From: Yersinia enterocolitica subsp. enterocolitica
Lineage (GTDB): Bacteria; Pseudomonadota; Gammaproteobacteria; Enterobacterales; Enterobacteriaceae
Assembly (NCBI RefSeq): GCF_901472495.1
Contig: NZ_LR590469.1
Coordinates: forward strand, 3,410,001 to 3,474,000
Direction of reading: 5' to 3'
DNA: 64,000 nt
Position numbers and translations under genes: made by a program. Shown here one piece after another: positions 43,997 through 52,885 of the stretch. The notes beneath the pieces are model-generated. The model saw only the letters and a list, made by a program, of their open reading frames with translations, ran no database searches and had not been told where the DNA came from. Position 1 is the stretch's first letter. Every line of letters begins with the position of its first letter.

Positions 43997-44941
43997 TTAA
44001 CTTAGCACCAGACCAATAGCAAACAGGATATTGGTCAGTAGCGCGGCTTTGACCATATGTTCGAGCATTGGGCGCATGCCAGCGGCGGTTGGCTCACGCA
44101 GTACAAACAGCGCGTGTCTGGCTAGCAAGGGAATGGCCAGCACAAAGATCCAACCCGCCCAGCTATGCAGATAAAGAATGTTGAATAATGTCAGGCAGAA
44201 AATAGCCGCTAAAATCAGCAGGGCATGGTAATAACGTGCAACAACCGGGCCTAAACGCACTGCCAATGTGTTTTTGCCATTTGCTTTGTCATTTTCGATA
44301 TCGCGCAAATTATTAATATTCAAAACGGCTGTTGCCAATAAACCACAGGCGGTAGCCGGTAGCATGACGATACTGTCAAAGTGGCCAGCCTGAAGATAGT
44401 AAGTTCCGGCGACACTCAGCCAGCCGAAGAATACTAATACCGAGATATCACCTAACCCCATATAGCCATAGGGTTTGCTACCCACGGTGTAGGTAATTGC
44501 AGCCACAATCGCCATCAGCCCGAGCAGTAAAAAGCCTAAAACGTCGCTGGGTTTTTCACAAGCCACGGCAATGAGTGCGATACCTGAGATAACGGTCAGA
44601 CTCACAGTGATGATTAGCGCGACTTTCATCTGGTGGCGTGTAATTATCCCTTTTTGCATACCGCGCAATGGCCCGATACGTTCTTCGGTATCACTGCCCT
44701 TGATGGCATCGCCATAATCATTGGCGAGATTGGACAAAATTTGCAGCAGGCCGGCGGTTAATAGGGCGAGTAATGCGACTGCTGGCTTGAAACTATCGAG
44801 CCAGACAGCCAGCGCTGAACCGGTAACGATAGAGGCAAAGGCCAGTGGCAATGTTCTTGGCCGCAGGCTTTCCAGCCAAGCCTGGGTCTGGCTGGTGCTG
44901 GTTAAGCGGGTATTAGTTGATTGGCTCATGTTCTGCTTCAT
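43997..44941 (-). CDS. menA: 1,4-dihydroxy-2-naphthoate octaprenyltransferase
   Basis: This UbiA-family membrane protein attaches the prenyl chain in menaquinone synthesis. The first Asp-rich motif is in LSNLANDYGDAIKGSD and a second in LNINNLRDIENDKANGKN. About nine membrane helices are expected. ATG 44941 (314 residues) and ATG 44929 (310) are both possible; neither has a strong ribosome site. Confidence 0.95.
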   Translation of the reverse strand: MKQNMSQSTNTRLTSTSQTQAWLESLRPRTLPLAFASIVTGSALAVWLDSFKPAVALLALLTAGLLQILSNLANDYGDAIKGSDTEERIGPLRGMQKGIITRHQMKVALIITVSLTVISGIALIAVACEKPSDVLGFLLLGLMAIVAAITYTVGSKPYGYMGLGDISVLVFFGWLSVAGTYYLQAGHFDSIVMLPATACGLLATAVLNINNLRDIENDKANGKNTLAVRLGPVVARYYHALLILAAIFCLTLFNILYLHSWAGWIFVLAIPLLARHALFVLREPTAAGMRPMLEHMVKAALLTNILFAIGLVLS

Positions 44942-45007
44942 TGTATAGGAGTCTGGTCCGCCCATATCGGCGAGTTAAAAACTTCAAAACGATCATACGA
45001 TAAAAAT

Positions 45008-45043
45008 AAGAGTGGGAGGCAGCGCCTCCCACTCTTAATTGGC
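45008..45043 (-). terminator. Terminator after hslVU
   Basis: AAGAGTGGGAGGC and GCCTCCCACTCTT are exact complements around a 3-base loop. On the minus strand an ATTTTTATCG tail follows. It lies about 40 bp past the hslU stop. Confidence 0.9.
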
Positions 45044-45078
45044 AAACCATTTTATCCAGCAAAGGCTTATAAAGCGAA

Positions 45079-46410
45079 TTATAGGATAAAACGACTCAGA
45101 TCTTCATCTGCAACCAACTCATCCAGGTGCTTACCGACATATGCCGCATCAATAGTTATGGATTGACCATTGCTCTCGCTGGCGTCATAAGAGATATCCT
45201 CCATTAGACGTTCCAGCACAGTATGCAAACGGCGTGCACCGATGTTCTCGGTACGCTCGTTAACCTGCCATGCCGCTTCAGCGATTTTGCGGATACCTTC
45301 ACGGGTAAACTCGACAGTCACCCCTTCAGTTGCCATCAGCGCTTTATACTGCTCAGTTAGCGAAGCACTCGGTTCGGTCAGAATGCGCTCAAAATCATCT
45401 GTTGTCAGGGCCTGCAATTCTACCCGAATTGGCAAACGACCTTGCAATTCAGGGATAAGGTCTGACGGACTGGAGACCTGGAATGCGCCGGAGGCAATAA
45501 ACAGGATATGGTCAGTTTTCACCATGCCGTGTTTGGTTGATACGGTGCAACCTTCTACCAATGGCAGCAAGTCACGCTGTACCCCTTCGCGAGACACATC
45601 TGGGCCTGACGTCTGGCCGCGTTTACAGATTTTATCGATTTCGTCGATAAATACGATCCCGTGCTGCTCGACCGCATCAATCGCCTGCTGTTTCAGCTCC
45701 TCTGGATTAACCAGTTTCGCCGCTTCTTCTTCAATTAGCAGTTTAAATGCTTCTTTGATTTTGATTTTGCGCGGCTTTTGTTTCTGCCCCGCAATATTCT
45801 GGAACATGGATTGTAACTGGTTAGTCATCTCTTCCATGCCAGGAGGAGCCATGATTTCGACACCGACCGGTGCAGCCGCGAGATCGATTTCAATCTCTTT
45901 GTCATCCAACTGACCTTCACGCAGTTTCTTGCGAAAAGCTTGACGCGTCGGGGATGGCTCTTGGGTTTCTTCCGGCTGGCCCCAGTTATTCTTGGCTGGC
46001 GGGATTAACACATCCAGAATACGTTCTTCGGCCAGCTCTTCTGCCCGGTAACGCATTTTTTCAATGGATTGATGACGAACCATTTTTACTGCTGCATCGG
46101 TCAGATCGCGGATAATAGAATCCACTTCTTTACCAACATAGCCAACTTCGGTGAATTTGGTCGCTTCTACTTTGATGAACGGTGCATTGGCCAGTTTTGC
46201 CAGACGGCGGGCAATTTCAGTTTTACCCACACCGGTTGGGCCGATCATCAGAATGTTTTTAGGGGTAACTTCGTGGCGCAGCTCTTCGTTAAGCTGCATC
46301 CGACGCCAGCGGTTACGCAGGGCAATAGCTACTGCACGTTTAGCTTTATCCTGGCCGATAATGTAGCTATCAAGTTCGCTGACGATTTCGCGTGGGGTCA
46401 TTTCAGACAT
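45079..46410 (-). CDS. hslU: ATP-dependent protease ATPase subunit HslU
   Basis: This 443-residue AAA+ unfoldase has Walker A in [16 protein letters not shown], Walker B in [12 protein letters not shown], an inserted I domain (about residues 110-240) and the C-terminal DLSRFIL tail that docks into HslV. Rings of HslU unfold substrates for HslV. It follows hslV by 54 bp. Confidence 0.98.
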
Positions 46411-46464
46411 GTCACTCTATCCTTACGCTCTGTATGTTAATAACGCCTGGTATGTTAATAATAC

Positions 46465-46989
46465 TTAGTACGTTAATTCTTCAATGGTTTGGAAGCGGTT
46501 GGTATAGATACAAATATCCCCCGCAATGCTCAGAGATTTCTCAACGATATCTCGTGCACCCAATTCGGTATTTTCTAGCAGCGCGCGCGCAGCAGACTGG
46601 GCATAAGGCCCGCCTGAGCCGATAGCAATCAGGTCATCTTCTGGCTGAACCACATCGCCGTTACCGGTGATGATGAGTGATGCAGTTTCGTCCGCGACAG
46701 CCAACAATGCCTCAAGTTTGCGTAACATGCGATCGGTGCGCCAATCTTTGGCTAACTCAACGGCAGCTTTAGTCAGGTGGCCTTGGTGCATCTCAAGTTT
46801 GCGCTCAAATAGCTCAAACAGGGTAAAGGCATCAGCGGTACCGCCAGCAAAACCAGCAATGACTTTATTGTTATACAGGCGGCGTACTTTTTTAGCGTTG
46901 CCCTTCATTACGGTATTGCCCAGAGTGACCTGGCCATCACCACCGATAACGACATGACCATTACGGCGTACACTTACAATTGTTGTCAC
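46465..46989 (-). CDS. hslV: ATP-dependent protease proteolytic subunit HslV
   Basis: The HslV catalytic threonine follows the initiator in TTIVSVRRNGHVVIGG. No ATG precedes it directly; GTG 46989 with GAGGGTCC as ribosome site gives the expected 174-residue product. An upstream ATG at 47025 would bury the catalytic Thr behind 13 residues. The gene has a heat-shock promoter and a 5' stem-loop. Confidence 0.97.
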   Translation of the reverse strand: MTTIVSVRRNGHVVIGGDGQVTLGNTVMKGNAKKVRRLYNNKVIAGFAGGTADAFTLFELFERKLEMHQGHLTKAAVELAKDWRTDRMLRKLEALLAVADETASLIITGNGDVVQPEDDLIAIGSGGPYAQSAARALLENTELGARDIVEKSLSIAGDICIYTNRFQTIEELTY

Positions 46990-47019
46990 GAGCGGACCCT
47001 CGTTGCAGACTGAATGAGT

Positions 47020-47051
47020 CCCCATACTGAATTCAGAAAAACAGTATGGGG
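47020..47051 (-). promoter_or_regulatory. hslVU 5' UTR stem-loop
   Basis: CCCCATACTG pairs with CAGTATGGGG around a 12-base loop, about 30 bp before the hslV GTG. A conserved 5' stem-loop stabilises hslVU mRNA in E. coli; the same role is inferred. Confidence 0.7.
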
Positions 47052-47064
47052 TATATTGAGATTA

Positions 47065-47093
47065 TAAATGGGGGAGGATTATGACTTTTCAAC
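47065..47093 (-). promoter_or_regulatory. Sigma-32 promoter of hslVU
   Basis: On the minus strand GTTGAAA (47087-47093) is followed after 13 bp by CCCCATTTA (47065-47073). This agrees with the heat-shock consensus CTTGAAA and CCCCATNTA. The -35 overlaps the end of ftsN. Confidence 0.8.
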
Positions 47094-47958
47094 CCCCAAC
47101 AGCGAGGGGAATGCATCCTGATTGACCTGCGCCTTTCAAACGCTGTAAGGCTTTATCGGCAGCAGCCTTGGTGCTGTAAGGGCCGAGTACCACGCGATTC
47201 CAGCCACCGCCTGCGGTAATGCGGCTTTCGATCCCTTCGAATGCCAATTGCGCGCGAATAGATTCAGCCTGATCAACGGCTTTGAATGAGCCACATTGCA
47301 CCATCCAGCGTTGTGCTTTTTCTTTCTCTTTTTCCGGTTTCGGCGGTGTTGCTGCCTGTGTTACCGGCGCAGTAGGTTGCTGCGTACGCGGCGGTGTCGT
47401 GACCTGCGGCTGCACTTGTACCTGTGGAGCCGGTATTGGCTGCGTCGTCGTCTGACGTGGCTGCGTTAAGGGCTGCTGCTGCATATTGGTGACCGGTGGT
47501 TTGATGGTCACTGCTGAGCGTGGCACCGGCATCCCTTGATTATACGGCACTTCTGAAAGCTGCGTCGGTTGCTGGCGCATATCTGCCTGCATCTGCTCAA
47601 GCAATTGGCGCTGCTCATTGGTCAGCTGTGTCTGGGAATTAACTTCACCACCAGCAGACGGTTCTGTTGGTGTTGGCACGCCAATCTGGCGATTTTCCAA
47701 CTCCTTAATATAACGCCAACGCTCTTCCGGTTTCGGCGGCAAGCCATTGCCGGTACGCGGGTCATGACTAGGTAGTAACGGAAGCTCACCCGGTTTGTTG
47801 TGGGTGATAAAATAAAGTCCACCAACAAATACCACTAATAGCGCGACGGCCAGTGCCATCACGGTTTTGGATACTGCTGGAGCACTGCGTTTTTTTCGGC
47901 TGGTGCTTTTGCGCCGCGCTCCTGAGCGCCCTCGGCTTACATAATCTCTTTGTGCCAC
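47089..47958 (-). CDS. ftsN: Essential cell-division protein FtsN
   Basis: The 289-residue bitopic protein has a short basic cytoplasmic tail (YVSRGRSGARRKSTSRKKR), one membrane helix at about 33-52, a periplasmic essential region, and a Gln/Pro/Thr-rich linker. A C-terminal SPOR domain (about 210-289, RWMVQCGSFKAVDQAESIRA) binds denuded septal glycan. FtsN triggers septal peptidoglycan synthesis. It lies between cytR and hslV, the E. coli order. Confidence 0.96.
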   Translation of the reverse strand: MAQRDYVSRGRSGARRKSTSRKKRSAPAVSKTVMALAVALLVVFVGGLYFITHNKPGELPLLPSHDPRTGNGLPPKPEERWRYIKELENRQIGVPTPTEPSAGGEVNSQTQLTNEQRQLLEQMQADMRQQPTQLSEVPYNQGMPVPRSAVTIKPPVTNMQQQPLTQPRQTTTQPIPAPQVQVQPQVTTPPRTQQPTAPVTQAATPPKPEKEKEKAQRWMVQCGSFKAVDQAESIRAQLAFEGIESRITAGGGWNRVVLGPYSTKAAADKALQRLKGAGQSGCIPLAVGG

Positions 47959-48023
47959 TATCGTTTCGCTGCGTCGTGATGATGGAATAAGTCCGTCATG
48001 TTACTGAACCCCTGAATATTTGC

Positions 48024-49052
48024 CTAGCGTTTAGGCGCAGCAGTACTTTCCCTGACGATCAATTCGGTGTCTAACAGGCGGGAGCCACTTTGTACTGAAT
48101 GCCCTTGTAACTGCTCAAGTAATAGTAACATGGCTTGCTGACCAATTTGATAACGCGGTTGTGCCACGGTGGTCAAGGGGGGGAAGCAATACTGTGACAG
48201 TTTCAGGTCGTCGAAGCCGACCACCGAGATATCCTGCGGGACGTGCAGCCCCATTCTCTTGGCCTGCCACATCGCCCCTATCGCCATGACATCATTGTGA
48301 CAAAATATTGCTGTAGGGGGGTGAGGTAGCCCCATTAGAGTGGCAAAGGTTTCGGCCCCAGCTTCATAACTAAAATCACCGCGAATAATATAGTCACTGT
48401 CGACCGCAATACCATTACGGCGGAGCGCCTGGATATAACCCTGTAGCCGGTATTGGCATAAGGGGAAATGCTCCGGCCCGGCAACACAGGCAATGCGCTT
48501 GTGGCCTAATTCATGCAGATAATTAACGGCTTCATAGGCGGCGGTCAGGTTATCGATATGTACGGTGGGTAGTTCCAGTTCTGGCGCAAACTCATTTGCC
48601 ATCACCATCGGCGGTAAATTGCGTTGTTCTTCCTTGCTGGCATCAAACGGCAGGTTGGAGCCTAGCAGCAACATACCATCAATTTGTTTGGTGATGATCA
48701 GGTTAACGAAAGTCCGCTCTTGCTGGGTTTGTTGTGCACAATCACCAATTAAGATCAGATAGCCTTGTTGGGCTGCGGCATGTTCAATGCCCTGGATGAT
48801 GTCAGCAAAAAAGGGGTCGCTGATATCTGGCACGATAACCAGAATAGTGCGCGACTCGTTACGTTTAATATTGCGGGATAAAGCGTGAGGAGAGTAACCG
48901 ACAGCCAGAACAGCTTGCTCCACTTTTTGCCGAGTCACGGTTGAAACCTTTTCAGGGTTCATCAATGCGCGCGATACCGTCGCAGTTGAAACACCTGCCA
49001 TTTCGGCAACGTCTTTCATGGTGGCCATGGTGAATTCTTTCTTATGTTCCAA
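48024..49052 (-). CDS. cytR: LacI-family transcriptional repressor CytR
   Basis: The 342-residue regulator has a LacI-type helix-turn-helix (MKDVAEMAGVSTATVSRALM) and a periplasmic-binding-like effector domain. CytR with CRP represses nucleoside uptake and catabolism genes and is released by cytidine. I favour TTG 49052: AAGGAG lies 7 bp upstream, and the 11 residues before MKDVA then equal the E. coli protein in length. ATG 49028 and 49019 are weaker alternatives. Confidence 0.94.
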   Translation of the reverse strand: MEHKKEFTMATMKDVAEMAGVSTATVSRALMNPEKVSTVTRQKVEQAVLAVGYSPHALSRNIKRNESRTILVIVPDISDPFFADIIQGIEHAAAQQGYLILIGDCAQQTQQERTFVNLIITKQIDGMLLLGSNLPFDASKEEQRNLPPMVMANEFAPELELPTVHIDNLTAAYEAVNYLHELGHKRIACVAGPEHFPLCQYRLQGYIQALRRNGIAVDSDYIIRGDFSYEAGAETFATLMGLPHPPTAIFCHNDVMAIGAMWQAKRMGLHVPQDISVVGFDDLKLSQYCFPPLTTVAQPRYQIGQQAMLLLLEQLQGHSVQSGSRLLDTELIVRESTAAPKR

Positions 49053-49221
49053 CGCCTTTCTCCTTACTCTGGCTCCGAGCCAGCACTCATGCTTAATGCA
49101 GGCTTTCCGTCATTCTATACAGATAGTGAGGGCAATTTGTTACCTAATTTGCATTAAAAGTGTGACGGAAGTGGGGTTTTTCGCACTGGCTCGCATAAAG
49201 CGGGGTAAACGATTGCTTTAT

Positions 49222-49266
49222 GATGTTACCTGTATCGCCAAAATCATGGGCGAGACAGGTAACATC
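49222..49266. repeat. Long inverted repeat between cytR and priA
   Basis: GATGTTACCTGTATCGCC pairs with GGCGAGACAGGTAACATC with one mismatch around a 9-base loop. It lies 28 bp past the priA 3' end region and upstream of cytR. It lacks a clear T-tract; a terminator or an operator are possible. Confidence 0.6.
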
Positions 49267-49293
49267 ATGGTGACAGCAACGAAAAAGAGAGCG

Positions 49294-51492
49294 TTAGCTG
49301 TCTATGGGATCAACGTCTAATGTCCACTTAACTTTCCGCGCTTGCGGCAAAGTATTGATCAGCGGCTGAGATGTTTTAATCAGTCGTTGCAGTAATTGCC
49401 GCGAGGGGTGCTGTAACAATAATTGCCAGCGAAAGCGCCCACCTCGTTTCGCCTGTAATGCCGGAACCGGCCCCATAATCCATAATGCATCATCTTTCAG
49501 CGGGCTGGCTTCCAGTAAATTACGTAATTGTTGCAAAAACAGTGCCGATTGCTGGTTATCGTGGTCTTCGCTGCGCACGATGATATGGCTGGTATAAGGC
49601 GGTAAAAATACACTTTTGCGCTCGGCCAGTGCTTGTTTGGCAAAGGCATCGTAGCCCTGTTGCAGTAGGATTTGCAGCAATGGATGCTCAGGGTGATGGG
49701 TTTGTAAGATGACCTCGCCTTGTTTACCCGCACGGCCAGCACGGCCTGATACTTGGGTGTAGAGCTGCGCAAAGCGCTCCGCCGAACGGAAATCTGCCGA
49801 GAATAATGCACCGTCGACATCCAGCAATGCCACCAGAGTCACATCGGGGAAGTGATGGCCTTTCGCCAGCATTTGGGTGCCAATCAATATCCGCGCCCCT
49901 CCTTGATGCACATCAGCCAGATGTTGTTCCAGCGAGCCTTTGCGGCTGGTGGTATCACGGTCAATTCGGGTGATCGGCGTGTCTGGGAACAGAGGAGCCA
50001 GCTCATTTTCCAACTGTTCGGTACCGACGCCGACTGACACCAAATGAGTTGAACCACATTTAGGGCATTGCTGTGGCACTGGGCGCTGGCTGTCGCAGTG
50101 GTGGCAGCGCAATTGGCGGTAATTCTGATGCAGGGTGTAGTAGTGGTCACAGCGCTGACATTCCGCTATCCAGCCACACTCATGGCACAGCAGTGCTGGT
50201 GCATAACCCCGGCGGTTGAGGAACAGAATCACCTGATTATCGGCCTGCAAATGGGCCTTCATACGTTTTAGCAGCGGTTGAGACAGGCCGACTTTGAGCG
50301 GCAATCCTTTGAGATCTAACAAGTGCTGCACTGCCGGTTTGGCATTACCTGCTCGTTTCGATAGCGTTAACTGGCGATATTTACCCATTTGCACATTATG
50401 TAAGGTTTCCAACGCGGGGGTTGCCGTCCCCATCACGATGGGAATACCTTCTTCGCGCGCACGGAATACCGCTAAATCGCGGGCATGGTAACGCCAGCCT
50501 TCTTGCTGTTTATAGGAGCTATCATGCTCTTCATCAATAATGATGACGCCGAGACGGGAGAATGGCGTGAACAGCGCGGAGCGAGTCCCTATTACAATGG
50601 CGGCTTCGCCGTTACGCGCTCGTAGCCAGACGGATAAGCGCTCGCTGTCGTTTAAACCGGAATGGAGCACTTCAACTGGCGCATTGAAGCGCTCGCGAAA
50701 ACGGGAGATAGTTTGCGGTGTTAGGCCAATTTCAGGCACCAAAACCAGCGCCTGACGGCCCTGCGCCAGAATATTTTCCAGCACACTGAGATAAACTTCG
50801 GTTTTACCCGAGCCGGTCACCCCGGCCAGCAACCAGGCGGCAAACTGAGTATCTTCACTGCGAATCGCCCCGACGGCGGTGGCTTGCTCGGTATTGAGCC
50901 GCAAACGTTCGCCCAACACGGAAAAACCGTCGCGCCAGTCAGTGGTCGCCACTTCTTGTGCTCGCAGGTCAATCAACCCTTTGCTACGCAATGCTTGCAG
51001 CGCACTTTCTGTTAATGCCATTTCATTAACTTGATGGCGATAAATCGGCTTTTGTAATAACGCCGCAAGGGCTTGTTGTTGCTTCGGTGCGCGTTTTAAG
51101 CTTTCTGGCGGCGTGGCGCGGCCCTGTTCGGTGGCAAACCATTGCCACAAGGGGGCGGATTGCGCAGGCTTCCCCTGGCGCAATAAAATGGGCAACGCGT
51201 GGAACAGTACTTCGCCTATCGGGTAATGATAGTACTCGGTTGCCCAACAAAGAATGCGCCACAGGCTGGGTGGGAATAAGCTGTCACCGTCCAACACCGC
51301 ATCAATAGCTTTGAGTTGTTCAAGGGGAAATGTACTGGTCTCGCTGATACCCACTACAATTCCAATGGCATTACGTTTACCAAATGGCACACTGACGCGA
51401 GCACCCACTACCGGGCAGGCCGTGGCACTGTCAAGGCGGTAGTCAAAGGTACGGGCCAGCGGAACGGGTAACGCCACTTGAACAACGGACAT
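49294..51492 (-). CDS. priA: Primosomal protein N' (replication restart helicase PriA)
   Basis: The 732-residue superfamily 2 helicase has Walker A in LAGVTGSGKTEVYLSVL, the DEEH box in IIIDEEHDSSYKQ, and paired CxxC zinc motifs (CHECGWIAECQRCD, CHHCDSQRPVPQQCPKCG). PriA recognises stalled forks and loads DnaB through PriB and DnaT. The length matches E. coli. Divergent from rpmE, with an ERIC copy between. Confidence 0.97.
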   Translation of the reverse strand: MSVVQVALPVPLARTFDYRLDSATACPVVGARVSVPFGKRNAIGIVVGISETSTFPLEQLKAIDAVLDGDSLFPPSLWRILCWATEYYHYPIGEVLFHALPILLRQGKPAQSAPLWQWFATEQGRATPPESLKRAPKQQQALAALLQKPIYRHQVNEMALTESALQALRSKGLIDLRAQEVATTDWRDGFSVLGERLRLNTEQATAVGAIRSEDTQFAAWLLAGVTGSGKTEVYLSVLENILAQGRQALVLVPEIGLTPQTISRFRERFNAPVEVLHSGLNDSERLSVWLRARNGEAAIVIGTRSALFTPFSRLGVIIIDEEHDSSYKQQEGWRYHARDLAVFRAREEGIPIVMGTATPALETLHNVQMGKYRQLTLSKRAGNAKPAVQHLLDLKGLPLKVGLSQPLLKRMKAHLQADNQVILFLNRRGYAPALLCHECGWIAECQRCDHYYTLHQNYRQLRCHHCDSQRPVPQQCPKCGSTHLVSVGVGTEQLENELAPLFPDTPITRIDRDTTSRKGSLEQHLADVHQGGARILIGTQMLAKGHHFPDVTLVALLDVDGALFSADFRSAERFAQLYTQVSGRAGRAGKQGEVILQTHHPEHPLLQILLQQGYDAFAKQALAERKSVFLPPYTSHIIVRSEDHDNQQSALFLQQLRNLLEASPLKDDALWIMGPVPALQAKRGGRFRWQLLLQHPSRQLLQRLIKTSQPLINTLPQARKVKWTLDVDPIDS

Positions 51493-51540
51493 GTGTTTTC
51501 ATCCTGATAACTAAAATTGGTCTAAATAAGTACAATTGGC

Positions 51541-51668
51541 CTATACCCTAAATAATTCGAGTTGCAGGAAGGCGGCAAGCGAGAAAAGCCCGATGAGCTT
51601 ACATGAGTAAGTGATTCGGGTTATTGAGCACAGCCAACGCACATGCAACTTGAAGTATGACGGGTATA
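51541..51668. repeat. ERIC element between priA and rpmE
   Basis: A full-length copy in reverse orientation: CTATACCCTAAATAATTCGA at one end, TTGAAGTATGACGGGTATA at the other, with GAGCTTACATGAGTAAGTGA in the centre. It occupies a third of the 390-bp gap; the remainder holds the rpmE promoter region. Confidence 0.9.
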
Positions 51669-51884
51669 AATAAAGATTGAACAGTTTACACCGCATGCTA
51701 CACAATGTGCGGATTCGATTGCGCGGCTTGGTCAAATTCTGTATTATTCGCCGCCTTTGATATAATTTGATATCAAATTCTGTTAACAACCGTTGTTTGT
51801 TTTATCAGCGCTTGTTATTTTCTAATCGTGTGGTGTCTGGCGGAACAGGGCTGGATAGCGACACGGCCTAATATAGAGGTTTCC

Positions 51885-52103
51885 ATGAAACAAGGTATCC
51901 ACCCTAAATACGACTTAGTTACTGCTTCTTGCTCTTGCGGTAACGTTATCAAGATCAACTCTACTGTTGGTCATGACCTGAATCTGGACGTGTGCGGCGA
52001 ATGCCACCCGTTCTACACTGGCAAGCAGCGTGATGTTGCGACCGGTGGCCGTGTTGACCGCTTTAACAAGCGTTTCAGCGTGCCGGGTACTACCAAAGCG
52101 TAA
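51885..52103 (+). CDS. rpmE: 50S ribosomal protein L31 (zinc-binding form)
   Basis: From ATG 51885, after GAGGTTTCC, the 72-residue protein reads [20 protein letters not shown]. It keeps the zinc cysteines (CxC and CxxC in [10 protein letters not shown]), so this is the C+ paralogue. It binds the large subunit near the 5S rRNA. The frame is open upstream to 51828 without family support. Confidence 0.97.
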
Positions 52104-52122
52104 TTGCCCGTCAGACGAAAAA

Positions 52123-52145
52123 AAGGCCTCCAGGGGCCTTTTTTC
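52123..52145 (+). terminator. Terminator after rpmE
   Basis: AAGGCC-TCCAGG-GGCCTT followed by a T run, 20 bp after the stop. Confidence 0.85.
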
Positions 52146-52192
52146 ATTTCTACTCTCAGGTTCAGATTGAACCGGATGGTAGTAGCAGGAAA

Positions 52193-52510
52193 TCAATATT
52201 CCCAGGTATCGGGATCAACACCCAATTCACGCATTAAAATCTTCGCGGCTTCCGGGATTTCATCACTGCGTTCTTTGCGCAGATCTTCGTCATTCGGTAG
52301 CGGCTGACCGGTAAATGCATGCAAAAAAGCCTCACACAACAACTCACTGTTGGTGGCATGGCGCAGGTTGTTCACCTGACGGCGAGTCCGTTCATCGGTG
52401 AGGATTTTTAACACCTTCAGCGGAATGGATACCGTAATTTTTTTGACCTGCTCGCTTTTCTTACCGTGTTCAGCGTAAGGGCTGACATACTCGCCGTTCC
52501 ACTCAGCCAT
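52193..52510 (-). CDS. metJ: Methionine repressor MetJ
   Basis: The 105-residue ribbon-helix-helix protein starts MAEWNGEYVSPYAEHGKKSE, and its DNA-contacting strand is VKKITVSIPLKVLK. With S-adenosylmethionine it binds tandem 8-bp met boxes. It is divergent from metB; boxes lie between them and before metF. Confidence 0.98.
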   Translation of the reverse strand: MAEWNGEYVSPYAEHGKKSEQVKKITVSIPLKVLKILTDERTRRQVNNLRHATNSELLCEAFLHAFTGQPLPNDEDLRKERSDEIPEAAKILMRELGVDPDTWEY

Positions 52511-52801
52511 GGGACACCTTAAATTTGTCGGAAAAATACAAAGTTCTGAAAACCGGCCAATTATGCCCGATCTTCGCTGTTCTCACTAAATAAATGTCGA
52601 TTTTACTAGACTAATGTCACTGAAATAACCTTTTTTGCTATTTATTGATAGCTATTACCTTTCTATGCCATCTTTGTGGTTAAACAAATTCATGGTTAAA
52701 CAAGGCACCACTGAAACCTGACTGACATCATAAGGATATCTAAAACCTCTATAATTTTAGCGGTTATTATCCCATTGCTCAATCTATACGCAAAGAAGTT
52801 T

Positions 52802-52841
52802 AGATGTCCAGATGTATTGACGTCCGTAATTTGTGCGTCTA
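52802..52841. promoter_or_regulatory. Tandem MetJ boxes between metJ and metB
   Basis: In steps of 8 bp the sequence reads AGATGTCC, AGATGTAT, TGACGTCC, GTAATTTG, TGCGTCTA; the consensus is AGACGTCT. Four of five are recognisable. The rest of the 375-bp gap between metJ and metB contains no gene that I can see. Confidence 0.8.
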
Positions 52842-52885
52842 CTCTGGCGTAACATTTTCTCGATATCCGGTTGGTGGAAATCCAT

